In this document: piece by piece, positions 1 through 11,341 of the stretch | Position numbering within the stretch: position 1 is the first letter of the stretch | How the letters are laid out: each line of letters opens with the position of its first letter | Made by a program: the position numbers and the translations under genes | The notes under the pieces: generated by a model | What the model was told of the DNA's origin: nothing | What the model saw: only the letters and a program-made list of their open reading frames with translations | The model's database searches: none | Assembly: GCA_016647705.1 (NCBI GenBank) | Contig: CM028326.1 | Coordinates: 25,497,901-25,561,900 of the forward strand | Length of the DNA: 64,000 bases | Direction of reading: 5' to 3' | Origin: Eucommia ulmoides | Lineage: Eukaryota; Streptophyta; Magnoliopsida; Garryales; Eucommiaceae

Positions 1-314
1 GATTTCTCTACCTTTTTTTTTTTTTTTTGAAAATGCATAAAAGATTTGCGTTTCTTGTGAGAAACGCAAATCATTTATGCGTTTCTCACAATACACTGCA
101 TGATAAGACCAAGAGTCTAAAAAAAAAAAACACAGAGAGAGAAAACATAGAGGAGAGAGAAAGAGGAGGGACCTTGTCTCTGCATGCATGCATAGACAAG
201 GCCAAGAGTTAAAAAAACAAAAAAAAAAAAAAGACAGAGAGGAAAGAGAGAGAGAAGAGGGCAAGTTTGGTCCTGGAACTGAACTTGCAGCGAGAGAGAG
301 AGAGAGGGGAGAAT

Positions 315-657
315 GTAACATTATCTAATAATCGTTGCAATCCCAAAATCGTGTGTTAATTTAACATTGTCCAATAATATTCAAATGATCTTCGATTTTC
401 AAACCACTGTTGTGAATGTTTCGGGCGGGGGGGGGGGGGGGAATGTAAAAAATTAAAAAAACAAAGCCAAAACAAAAAGAAGGGGTAAAAAATGTAATTA
501 GGACCCACTTCATCCATGAACATCAATGAATTTGTATTTTCTGGAACAAAAACGGAGGATAAAGAACGAATATGAAGAATGAACAAACGATGAGACATGA
601 AATCGCCACCGTCGTTCGCAGCTGTCATTCCCTGACGTTGCCGGTGCTCGTGTAACT
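315..657. other. Extra ~340-bp segment in left arm of fold-back element
   Basis: The left arm holds about 340 bp with no counterpart in the right arm, which passes directly from the CT-rich tract to the sequence matching 658 onward. The segment contains a 17-20 bp G run at about 424-441 and a GC-rich patch near 600-650. I recognise no gene in it. It is either an insertion into the left arm or a loss from the right arm. Confidence 0.5.
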
Positions 658-801
658 AAGTGGAATTTATTGGTAAATAGAAAGTGATTTTAGGTTTTAT
701 TGGTAATTTATTAGTATTTTAGACACTTTATACATCTAAAATTTGACCATTTTTTTTTCTTGTTTAATAAAACTTAAGACTTCTTCTTTTTTTTTCTTTT
801 T

Positions 802-833
<32 letters not shown>

Positions 834-1197
834 TTTGTCTTAGACTTTTTACTCTTTTTATTTTTTTATTTATTTATTTTTTTTTTATAATTTTTAATAT
901 TTTTACTTTGAATTCAATTCAAATTAGATTTATTTGAAATATTTTTTAAAATTAAAATTAAAAATATTTTTAATTGAATTGAAGTCAATTAAAATATTTC
1001 AATTGAATTTAAATAAAAATATTTTAATTAAAATAAAAAATATTTTTAATTGAATTTAAGTAAAAATATTTTATATTTTGAATGACTTCTGCAGTGGAAG
1101 CGTCAAGTGTGCAAAATGTCAAAACTTCCGGAGTGCAAAAGTGAAATAATTTTAATGGTTCAAATTTCTAACAAACAATATACCAATACTAAAACCC

Positions 1198-1733
1198 ACT
1201 GTCCCAATGTCAGGCACGTTGTCCAAGGTGCCTCCCCACTCTAGATGAAGAAGTGACTAATTAAGTGATCCTAATTTATAATTTATAAATAAGATATTAA
1301 AAAAATAAATACAACAACAAAAAAAAAATAAAAAAAATAGAGAATTTCAAATTTGAAAAAGAAACAAATAACTAATTAGAAACCACTTAAAATTTATTAT
1401 ATTAAATATTTAATTAATTAATTGTTAGTGAGCATTATTTATAATTATTTGTCTTGTATAACTGTAAAATGAATTAAATTGAGGAGTCTTTACTAAATTT
1501 TTTATTTAAATTTTGAGTTAAGTTTAGTGATCCAAATTGTATTATCAAATAATTTTAATTAATTAATTAAATGTTTAATATAATAAATTTTAAGTGGTTT
1601 TTCATATGTTATTTGTTTCTTTTTCAAATCTGAATTTCTTTAATTATTGTTTATTTTTTTTCCTGTTGTATTTAATTTGTCACTTCTTCATCTAGGGAGC
1701 CACCTCGGACAACGTGCCTGACATTGAGACAGT
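1198..1733. mobile_element. Fold-back MITE with ~230-bp terminal inverted repeats
   Basis: The segment begins ACTGTCCCAATGTCAGGCAC and its other end, read on the minus strand, begins ACTGTCTCAATGTCAGGCAC. The two arms (about 1,198-1,430 and 1,490-1,733) stay alignable through a shared CTAGATGAAGAAGTGAC block and a TTAATTAATTAA block at the centre. There is no coding capacity. The superfamily is uncertain because the insertion lies at the symmetrical centre of the larger fold-back element, so flanking sequence is ambiguous and no clear target duplication is seen. Confidence 0.7.
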
Positions 1734-1742
1734 AATTTTAGG

Positions 1743-2351
1743 TAGTGACTGACAAAACAGGTATTTACACGATGACACGATATGAGACCATACAAAATTA
1801 TCATGTCTAGGTTTTGCTTATCAGGTATCGGGTTGTTATCGTGTCAGACCCGATAACCCGATAAGAAATATTGCAGGTTATTAGGTTGATCTGATAACTC
1901 AATAGGTTACACGATAAGACACGATAAGAATTTCGTGTATTCAGGTTATATGATAACTTGAGATCTAATAGGTTACCCGTTAATTTAATAAATTATTTTT
2001 ACACCCTTAAATTATCAAATATTATAATTTAGTACCTAATATATATTTTACATTTCCCTAACTCTACTCATTTAGTCAACTTAACAGGTTAACAGGTCAT
2101 TAACGTGTAATGGGTAGGTTAATGTGTAATGGAAATCTATCAGGTTTTATCGTGTCGTGTTTACCTGATAGGTTTCGTGTCATCGTGTGACACGAAAAAT
2201 TATCATGTCGTGTCGTGTTGACACGATAATTTTCGTGTCGTGTTCGTGTTTGGGTAGTTTGACACGATATGCTTATCGTGTTGTGTTTGAATTTTATCGT
2301 GTTTCGTGTAATGACTTGTTACACGACCTGTTATCTATTTTGCTAGCCCTA
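1743..2351. mobile_element. hAT-type non-autonomous element (MITE)
   Basis: The ends are TAGTGACTGACAAAA on the left and, read inward from the right, TAGGGCTAGCAAAAT. These resemble the TAGGG-type short inverted ends of plant hAT elements. The flanking 8-mers are ATTTTAGG (1,735-1,742) and GTTTTAAG (2,352-2,359), which match at 6 of 8 positions, the duplication length hAT elements make. The interior is rich in CGTGTC/GACACG words, a texture seen in abundant hAT MITEs of eudicots. It has no coding sequence. It sits beside another MITE at the centre of the fold-back element. Confidence 0.7.
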
Positions 2352-3331
2352 GTTTTAAGCATTGATGAGGAAAAAGTATATTGTTTATTTGCTTTGAAAA
2401 TCTGAACAATTAAAATTATTTCACTTTTGCACCCCGGAAGTTTTGACATTTTGCACACTCGACGCTTGCACCCCTAAAGTTTTGACACTTCGCACCTCTG
2501 AAAACCAAAACATGCATGACACTGTCTTATTTCTTTTAGTTTGGACACATCGAACCACTTGAGTTTGACTTAACCCTTCATGCTTGATTTCTAATTTTTA
2601 ATTTGACCCCACGTATCAATAAAATGACTATTCCACTCTTCTAAATTATCGACAATTCCAAGATTTATCTAAGTAAGATTTTTTTTCAACTGTAAGATTG
2701 TTAGAGAAATATTAGGGAATAAAATCATCACAAGTTAGTAGAGTGATGAAATCTCTAAAATAATTAACAAAAGTTTCTAATTTTGTTGATTGAAATAAAT
2801 GTGAAATTTGAGGGATTAAAAATAATTTGAGAGATAATGAAATATTTTTACTTGAATTCAATTGAAAATATTTTTAATTTCAATTGAAATATTTTTACTT
2901 GAATTCAATTGAAATATTTTAATTGACTTTAATTCAATTGAAAATATTTTTAATATAAATTTTTAAAAATATTTCAATTGAATTTAATTTCAATTGAATT
3001 CAAGTAAAAATATTTCAATTGAATTGAATTTAATTGAAATTAAATTAAATTTTATTTAAAAATATTTTAATTGAATTGTAACCTTATTTTTTTTAAAAAA
3101 AAAATATTTATAGAAAAACGATATAAAAAGAGTCAAAAGTCTAAGACACAAAAAAAAAAAAAAAAAAAAAAAAAGTCTTATTTTTATTAAACAAAAAAAT
3201 AAAAATAATGGTCAAACTTTAGGGGTATAAAGTGTTAAAACTACTTTAAAAATTAAATCCATTTCATTTTCACTCCCCCCCTCTCTCTCTCTGCATGTTT
3301 GGTTCCAGGACCAAACTTGCCCTCCTCTCTG

Positions 3332-3366
<35 letters not shown>

Positions 3367-3661
3367 TTGGCCTTGTCTCTGCATCCCTCCTCTCTCTCTC
3401 TCTCCTTTCTGTCTTCTCTCTTCTCTATTTTTTTTTTTAAACTCTATCATGCAGAGACAAGGCAGTCTCTTGTGAGAAACGCATAAATGATTTGTGTTTC
3501 TCACAAGAAACGCAAATCTTTTATGCGTTTTCAAAAAAAAAAAAAAGCGGAGAAATCGTATAAACGCATAACGTAAATGCGTTTTTATACTTTTTTTTTT
3601 TTGGTGAAAAACGCAGAAGGGATCTACGTTTTTCACAAAAACGCACATACCTTCTGTGTTT

Positions 3662-3900
3662 TATAAGCCTTGTGTAAATATATTTCTGAATATCATTTTT
3701 CAGATTTTTTTTTTAATGACTAATTATTATGTAAAGAACTCCTCAACCACATCATCTTTTGACATTAGTGGAAATATCAGCCCATAATACAATATTTGGT
3801 GACCAATTCTCCAAGTAGAAACGAGCACCACAATTAGAATAACCAATAATAAAATTGCTACTAGAGTAAATCATGGTGGAAAGTTTAATTAAAGAGCACA
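3662..3900. other. Spacer between two inverted-repeat elements
   Basis: About 240 bp of AT-rich sequence between the fold-back element and the target duplication of the Mutator-like element. I see no gene or repeat in it. It may be the oldest unmodified genomic DNA on this side of the window. Confidence 0.4.
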
Positions 3901-3909
3901 ACTAAAATG
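3901..3909. repeat. 9-bp target-site duplication of the MULE, left copy
   Basis: ACTAAAATG directly precedes the left inverted end and is repeated exactly at 17,271-17,279. Confidence 0.85.
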
Positions 3910-4165
3910 CAGCTGTTTACATTTTTAGTGCTAAAAAGTTCTCAAATTATGAAAATGGGTCACTTTTCATCTTTTTTTACTAAAATGGGTCTAACCGACT
4001 GTAACACGGTCGGTTTCTATATATATATTTTTTCTTGGTGAAACCGGTCTTGTCAAGGCCAGTTTCACCAAAATGGGGCTGCCACGCTGGCAGCTCCCCC
4101 CCATGCCCCCTCACCCCATCCCCATGCCCCCTCACCCCCATGCCCCCATCCCCCATGCCCTATCC

Positions 4166-4208
<43 letters not shown>

Positions 4209-4672
4209 AATTATGATAATTTAAAAAATTATTTAATATTTCAAAATTAAAAATTAAATATAAATTATCATTATTTGGTAAATGTAATTAATTTTAAAAA
4301 ATATTAAGAAAACATTAAAAATAACCATTATATTGAAATTAAATGCGTTTTCCATAAAAACGCAATTCATTTATGAAACATAAGTTTTAATGGATGAAAG
4401 TGCCCACAATAATAGAAAAAATAGAAACTAAAATTAAACAAAGGAATAAAAATATAATTAATATTTTTTAATTGAACCCAAGGTTTCAAGGATGAAAATG
4501 TAAAAAAAAAAAAAAACTAAAATTAATTAAAGGGGAAAAAATATAATTAACACTTTTTAGTTGAAACTCAACATTTTAGGGATGAAAGTGCCAAAAAAAT
4601 TAAAATTAAATATAGTGGCGAAAATATAATTAACACTTTTTAGTTGAAACCCAAAATTTCAAGTATGAAAGT

Positions 4673-4718
<46 letters not shown>

Positions 4719-5084
4719 AAAAAAAAAGTGGGGGCAAAAATGTAATTAACACTTTTTAACTGAATCCCAAGGTTTGTATTAAATATAATTTTTTTTTAAA
4801 AATTATATAACAAACGGCAACAGTCAACGAACGGACCCTCTCAAACAAACGGCGACAGAGATGAATCCTGAACCTTCAATCTCGAATGGTGAAAATGGTT
4901 ACAATAAAAGAAAAAATTGAAAGTACAATTAAATGAAGGGACAAAAATGTAGTTAATACTTTTTAATTGAAACCCACAGTTGCAGGGATGAAAGTGGAAA
5001 AAATAAAATAAAAATAAAAATTAAGGGATAGGTTGAATTGGAGGAAGAAATTGACGATGACGATGAAGATGACGACGTAACTGA

Positions 5085-5690
5085 AATGAACTCAATTCTT
5101 TTGGCAATGTTGAGTAAATAAAAGACGGTCTATCTGTAACCGAAATGAATCTAATTTTTTTTGTACGTAAACTGGGTTCCTAAGTCTACGTAATGAAACT
5201 TCAAGAAGTAAAAACAGACAAGTGAATAACTTCTAAATAATTGTCAAAGTTGGTCGGATGAGTTGTTTCGATAACGATGCAATTTTTTTGACAACTTTGA
5301 GTAAATAAAAGATGATCTATCCGTAACCGAAATGAACCCAATTTTTTTTTGTACGTAAACTAGGTTCCTAAGGCTACGTAATAAAATTTCAAGAAATAAA
5401 AACGGATAAGTGAACTTTTAAATAATCGTTAAAATTGGTTGGATGAGTTGTTTCGATGACGATGCAGTTTTTTTGACAATTTTGAGTAAACAAAAGATGG
5501 TCTATCCGTAATTGAAATGAATTCAATTTTTTTGTACTTAAATTGGATTCCTAAGGCTACGTAATAAAACTTGAAGAAGTAAAAACGGACAGGTGGATAA
5601 CTTTTAAATAATCGTTAAAATTGGTCAAATGAATTGTTTCGATGATGATGCAGTTTTTTTGACAACTTTTAAATAATCCTCAAATTTGTC
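5085..5690. repeat. ~186-bp tandem repeats, left arm of MULE (about 3 copies)
   Basis: The units share landmarks such as GGTCTATC, GTACGTAAACTGG, CTACGTAATGAAACTTC and the AATTGTCAAAGTTGG family. These recur near 5,235, 5,421 and 5,608, a period of about 186 bp. They are the complement of the longer array in the right arm. Confidence 0.85.
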
Positions 5691-7029
5691 AATTTCTGAC
5701 AAAACAATATGGTCCTCAGATTTTTTATGGTGCTAGTCATCAGTTGCATGTTTAGCAGAGATGATTTCCGTCACTTTGAAATAACACTTTGAAAGTGTCG
5801 AATCTTCATGGGGGCCAAAGATGAAATAATGACTAAACCTCAAACTGAAAAGGTGGTCAAACTTAGGGGTGCAAAGTTCAAAAACCCATAATGGTTAAGT
5901 CCATTATGGTTGCAGAAAATGGGTTTGAGGCATACTATCTCTCCTCTCTCTAAAAACAAGACCAACATCTATCCATAATGGTCCGTTTCCACCCCAAGTT
6001 GTTAAAAAAACCTAAAAAAAAAAAATAGTTATTATTTATAAAAAAATCGAAAACAAAATAATATGTAATATTTTTTTTTTGGATGGGGATGGGGGGTGGG
6101 GGATACTGCCCTGGCAGGGCCAGCCCCCCCCCCCCAATCCCTTTTTTTTTTTTTTCCGATTTTTCTTAATAATTTTTAAAAACCCACATTCTAGAGAGAG
6201 AAACCCACATTGATGGCCAAAAACAAGAACAAAGCAAAAAATTATAACATTAACCCTTTATGTTTGACTATATATTCAAATAGAGCTATGATATTAATTC
6301 ATATTAAATTATTTTTCAAAAAATTAAATTTTAAAAAATATTAACATTTTTATTATAACATTTAAGCCATAGCATTTTTCATATTAATGACAAAAAATAA
6401 AAATAAAAATGATGGAAAGTAGTTGTACCACCATCAATTTATTTCTCTCACTTTGATATCTAACCGAATACTATTGAAAATAGATTATCTGTAAATAAGA
6501 AATAGGGATAAGATTGCATATATATAACCCGACCCCCATAAGAGCCACTTGTCTGCCTTTGCATATGAGCCTATAATTTAGTCGGGCTTGCTTACATGAC
6601 AATTGCGAAGCATTAAAACACTAGGCCTGCTGCAGGTAGCCTTTATAGGGCTTGTACTTTTTGACCCCTAAATTAAAGGGTAAATTGACTCTTATCCCCC
6701 TTTACTTTACTTAATAAAGAACGGACAATCTAAGTAAAACTCCTCTATGTTGATAGAACAATTTAATTATACTGGGTGCAAAGTATAATAAATTTTTATA
6801 TCGTTGGGATTGAAGAAACACATTAAAATGATCCTGAGTGCAAAGTGTAATTAATATTTATATTGTTGGGGATTGAAGAAGCAAACTAAAATTAAATTGG
6901 GTGCAAGGTGTAATTAATTTTTTTTATAGAGTGGGTGAGTACATCAGTGGAGCATCCACATGGACCCTATGTTTCACGGATAGTCATTATGTAAATGGAT
7001 ATACGTCTTACTCTCAAAGATCATGTCTA
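5691..7029. other. Central region of the MULE, no coding sequence seen
   Basis: Between the two repeat arrays lie about 1.3 kb of unique AT-rich DNA. It contains a short palindrome CATAATGGTTAAGTCCATTATGG-like (about 5,888-5,911), a G-rich tract followed by a C-rich tract around 6,080-6,135 echoing the GC-rich patch of the outer TIR, and AT-rich filler. No open frame resembles a MURA transposase or a captured host gene. Confidence 0.5.
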
Positions 7030-8870
7030 TTCGATAGACACCCATTAATTCACTAGTCCGTTTTGACATTTTTAAGTTTTATTACGTACTCGTAGGAACT
7101 CAGATTATGTACAAAAAAATTAGATTCATTTCAGTTACAGATAAACTATCTTTCGTTAACTCAAAATTGCAAAAAAAACTGCAGAACCAACTCATCCAAT
7201 CAATTTTGACGATTATTTAAAATTAGTTTACTAGTCCGTTTTGACATTTTTAAGTTTTATTACGTAGTCTTAGGAACCCAGATGATGTACAAAAATATTG
7301 GGTTCATTTCAGGTATGGATAGACCATATTTTTTTAACTTAAAGTTGCCAAAAATACTGCAGAACCAACTCATCCGACCAACTTTGACGATTATTTAAAA
7401 AATATTCGCTAGTCCGTTTTGACTTTTTCAAGTTTTAGTATGTAGCCTTAGTAACACAATTTATGTACAAAAAATTTGGGTTCATTTCGGTTATGGATAG
7501 ACCATCTTTTGTTAATTCAAAGTTGTCAAAAAATATTGCAGAACCAGCTCATCCGACCAACTTTGACGATTATTTAAAATTAATTCACCTGTCCGTTTTG
7601 ACATTTTTAAATTTTATTACGTAGTCTTAGGAACCCATATTATGTAAAAAAAAAAAATTGGGTTCATTTCGGGTACAGATAGATCATCGTTTTTTAACTC
7701 AAAGTTGCGAAAAAACACTGCAGAACCAACTCATCCGACCAACTTTGACGATTATTTAAACGTTATCTACTTGTCTATTTTTACTTCTTCAAGTTTTATT
7801 ACGTAACCTTAGGAACCCAGTTTATGTAAAAAAAAAAAATTAGGTTCATTTCAATTACGGATAGACCATCTTTTGTTAATTCAAAATTGTAAAAAAAAAA
7901 AAAAAAAAACGAAACTGTAGAATCAGCTCATCCGACTAATTTTGACGATTATTTAAAATTAATTCACCTGTCCGTTTTGACATTTTTAAGTTTTATTACC
8001 TAGTCTTAGGAACCTAGATTATGTAAAAAATAAAATAAAATTAGGTTAATTTCGGGTACGAATATACCATCGTTTTTTAACTCAAAGTTGCGAGAAAATA
8101 CTGTAGAACCAACTCATTCGATCAACTTTGACGATTATTTAAAAGTTATCCACTTGTCCGTTTTTACTTCTTCAAGTTTTATTACGTAGCCTTAGGAACC
8201 CAGTATAAATACAAAAAAAATTGAGTTCATTTCGGTTACAGATAGATCGTCTTTTGTTTACTCAAAGTTGCCAAAAAAACTGCATCATCATCGAAACAAC
8301 TCATCCGACCAATTTTGACGATTATTTAAAAATTATTCACTTATCCGTTTTTACTTCTTCAAGTTTCATTACGTAGTCTTAGGAACCCAGTTTACGTACA
8401 AAAAAAATTGGGTTCATTTCGGTTACGGATAGACCATCTTTTGTTTACTCAAAGTTGTAAAAAAAACTGCATCGTCATCGAAACAACTCATCCAACCAAC
8501 TTTGATGATTATTTAAAAGTTATTCACTTGTCTGTTTTTTACTTCTTGAAGTTTTATTAAGTAGCCTTAGGAACCTAGTTTACGTACAAAAAAAATTGGG
8601 TTTATTTCGGTTACGGATATACCGTCTTTTGTTTACTCAAAGTTACCAAAAAAACTGCATCGTCATCGAAACAACTCATCCGACCAATTTTGACGATTAT
8701 TTAAAAGTTATTCACTTGTCTGTTTTTACTTCTTGAAGTTTCATTACGTAGTCTTAGGAACACAGTTTACGTACAAAAAAAATTACGTTCATTTCGGTTA
8801 CGGATAAACTGTCTTTTATTTACTCAACGTTGCCAAAAGAATTGAGTTCATTTCGGTTACGTTGTCATCT
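7030..8870. repeat. ~180-188-bp tandem repeats, right arm of MULE (about 10 copies)
   Basis: The word TTTGACGATTATTTAAA or a near copy recurs near 7,205, 7,383, 7,563, 7,744, 7,942, 8,128, 8,314, 8,502 and 8,690, always with the same neighbours (a CTTAGGAACCCAG block, a GGGTTCATTTCGG block and an AACTCATCCGACCA block). The period is 178-198 bp. The left arm has only about three units, so the two arms have drifted greatly in copy number. Subterminal tandem repeats in long TIRs are known in fold-back and some Mutator-like elements. Confidence 0.9.
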
Positions 8871-9701
8871 TCATCGTCATCGTCAATTTCTTCCTCCAAT
8901 TCAACCTGTCCCTTTATTTAATTTAATTTTTTATTTTATTTTTTTCCACTTTCATCCCTGCAACTGTGGGTTTCAATGAAAAAGTATTAACTACATTTTT
9001 GTCCCTTTATTTAATTTTACTTTCGATTTTTTCTTTTATTGTTACCACTTTTGCCGTTCGAGATTGAAGGTTCAGAATTCATTTCTGTCGCCGTTCGTTT
9101 GAGGGGGACTGTTCGTTGACTGTTGCCATTTGTTATATAATTTTTAAAAAAAATTATATTTAATACAAACCTTGGGATTCAATTAAAAAGTGTTAATTAC
9201 ATTTTAACCCCCTTTTTTTATTTTAGTGTTTTTATTTTTTTTTTTGCACTTTCATACTTGAAAATTTGGGTTTCAACTAAAAAGTGTTAATTATATATTT
9301 GCCCATATATTTAATTTTAATTTTTTTTGGTACTTTCATCCCTCAAATCTTGGGTTTCAACTAAAAAATGTTAATTATATTTTCTCCCCTTTAATTAATT
9401 TTAGTTTTTTTTTTTACATTTTCATTTTTGAAACCTTTGGTTCAATTAAAAAATATTAATTATATTTTTATTCCTTTGTTTAATTTTAGTTTTTATTTTT
9501 TCTATTATTGTGGGCACTTTCGTCCATAAAAACTTATGTTTCATAAATGAATTGTTTTTTTATGAGAAATGCGTTTAATTTCAGTATAATGTCATTTTTA
9601 ATATTTTGTTAATATTTTTTAAAATTAATTACATTTACCAAATAATTATAATTTATATTTAATTTTGAAATATTAAATACATTTTCAAATTATCATAATT
9701 T

Positions 9702-9702
<1 letters not shown>

Positions 9703-9743
<41 letters not shown>
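9703..9743. repeat. (TA)n tract at one viral/MULE junction
   Basis: About 20 TA units. The homologous tract in the undisturbed left arm is at 4,165-4,204, immediately after CCCTATCCCTT. This is the point at which the pararetrovirus interrupted the right arm. Confidence 0.85.
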
Positions 9744-9746
<3 letters not shown>

Positions 9747-10096
9747 GAGCCGACAACGGAATATCCAACAGAAGAAAATTCAACAAATAATTCCTTTTTA
9801 ACACGTAATTCCCCATCAGGGCAATAGTCTCCATAATTACTAGCTATCAAAGTTTTCAAGTATTGATAAATAGCATAAAGTAAATTGACCTTTCTTAAAT
9901 TATTTAATCTGATATCAATAAAGGATTCATTTATAGAAGTGATTTCAGAATATGCATGATTTAAATCCATCATTATTTCCATTCCTTTTATTGCAGAAGT
10001 TATCTAGTCATAAAAATCATAAACATCATCTTTTGTCCCAATAATTAATTCATCAAAAGCAAGCATAAACTTGTCTAGAAAAACTTGATCATTCAT
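9744..10096 (-). pseudogene. Second small viral ORF, apparent paralogue of the first (fossil)
   Basis: It starts at the overlapping ATG with MNDQVFLDKFMLAFDELIIGT, which parallels the opening of the preceding 99-residue ORF, and continues with a helical, leucine- and isoleucine-rich stretch to the viral border at the (TA)n tract. Two tandem related small ORFs between leader and coat protein suggest a duplication. It is broken, and its function is unknown. Confidence 0.45.
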
Positions 10097-10395
10097 TATC
10101 TTCCTTTTGTAGGGTTATCAATTTCTATAATTTCAAGCAAGTATTTACGAATTTTATTTAGAATTTCTATTTTTCTATCATCACTTCTTCTTTCAATATT
10201 ATCTCTCTGTATCTGAGCATAAGCTATTTCAATATTAGCAGAAAGTTGTATTAAGGGTTTTTTAGCAACAAAAGTAAGATAAGCACGTTGTAGAGCTTCT
10301 ATTTCTTCATGAAATTTAATAACATCTTCGGACGTTCCTAATTCAATATTTTCAAAAGCAGGTCTGAATTTTTTCACAATTTTTTTCTTATTCAT
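10096..10395 (-). CDS. Small viral ORF, 99 aa, first after the leader (fossil copy)
   Basis: The frame encodes a charged, probably helical protein beginning MNKKKIVKKFRPAFENIE. It lies directly downstream of the leader region and ends where the next small ORF begins, with stop and start sharing bases (TAATG at about 10,094-10,098). Such tight overlaps are usual in polycistronic caulimovirid RNAs. It looks related to the following ORF: both have a K-F-x(3)-A-F opening, then an I-G-T or L-G-T with D-V. I recognise no functional motif. Confidence 0.5.
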   Translation of the reverse strand: MNKKKIVKKFRPAFENIELGTSEDVIKFHEEIEALQRAYLTFVAKKPLIQLSANIEIAYAQIQRDNIERRSDDRKIEILNKIRKYLLEIIEIDNPTKGR

Positions 10396-10399
10396 GTTG

Positions 10400-11340
10400 A
10401 GAGGATTCTGGTAAAAAGGGGATTTTTGTTATAAAAAGACAGAGTACTTATTTGCAAATATTATGATAAAAATATTTAGGCTTCGTGATATGTATATCTC
10501 TTCCTTACCAAGCTTTACTTTATACCTGTAGGGGGTCCACCACGTCTTCTTTTAGAACCCACGACCGTAGCCTTCAAAGGCCGCTTCAGTATTCCAGTGT
10601 CAATCCACGGTACCCAAAAATGCCTAATTCTAGCAAACAGGACAGAAGGACTCCAGACACCATACTAAGCCTAAATCGCTCTAGGTTCTAATAAAAGATA
10701 GGATAGGATCTTCACAGGTGATGTGGGTAAATATGCTAACGAAAATGTAACACATATTTTTGAAACACTAAGCACTTTATTTCATAATATATCACAAACT
10801 TTCCTCCTGAGAGAGGTTTACAAGCACATTTTTACACGAGACTTCAAAGGTAGGTTGTTCAACTCTACCTCATTAAAAGGTTTGAGTCCGTTTATATAGC
10901 TACGGAACCCAAATTACATTTAAAGATTACAAAATAAAAGATAAAGGTTCGTACCATTATTACCAAAAGTGATCACCATTTTTCAAAAGGTAAATAGTAA
11001 AATAGTTTCAGCATAGTAGTAGCACAGTAGCGCCGACGCTTTTGGACAAGCATAGTGACCTTTCTTGTGAACGAACAGTTACTGACATACGGGTCCCTTT
11101 TTTCTGATCAGAATGTTTTAGCATGTGATTCCCTTCATTCTTCTAGGGTGTCTACATTGAGACGTTTTTACAGTACAAGTACTTCTTCGTCACTTTCACC
11201 ATTGATGTCTGCCCAAGCTAACTTCTTTTCAACAGTCTCTTTGCAATAATCACAGGTTCCTTCGGCATGTTTGAGCATTTGGCAAGTTAGTTTTTTAACA
11301 GTAGGGCTTGCAGAGAATCTCACCTTTTGTATCATTTCTA
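10400..11340 (-). promoter_or_regulatory. Viral intergenic region: candidate pregenomic promoter and poly(A) signal
   Basis: No coding sequence is seen over about 900 bp. On the minus strand a TATA box GCTATATAAAC lies at 10,890-10,900. About 115 bases downstream in the reading direction is AATAAA (10,776-10,781), the order used by caulimovirids, whose terminally redundant RNA has its poly(A) signal after the start site. A C-rich CTAGAGCGATTTAGG stretch near 10,670-10,685 could be a decayed tRNA-Met primer site, but the match is weak. Confidence 0.55.
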
Positions 11341-11341
11341 A

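Larger units (their letters stand above)
1..3661. repeat. Giant fold-back inverted repeat (cut by left window edge)
   Basis: The left arm (1 to about 1,197) and right arm (about 2,352 to 3,661) are reverse complements over most of their length. Paired landmarks are the small palindrome of AAACGCAAAT and ATTTATGCGTTT near 50-90 and 3,475-3,530, the GAGAGA-rich tract with GTTTGGTTC-like sequence (about 240-310 against 3,275-3,330), a long poly-T/poly-A pair (785-836 against 3,150-3,174), and the block TGTGCAAAATGTCAAAACTT near 1,110 against its complement near 2,435-2,455. Once two central MITEs are removed the arms meet with almost no loop. No transposase reading frame is present, so this is a non-autonomous fold-back or Mutator-like derivative. 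The left terminus lies outside the window, so its target duplication cannot be tested. Confidence 0.8.

Noticed and set aside
743-937. Poly-phenylalanine open frame
   Set aside because: Translation of a poly-T tract in the inverted repeat arm.
3253-3648. 131-codon minus-strand open frame and its plus-strand shadow
   Set aside because: Low-complexity lysine/arginine/glutamate runs from poly-A and GAGA tracts in the right arm of the fold-back element. The left arm does not preserve the frame.
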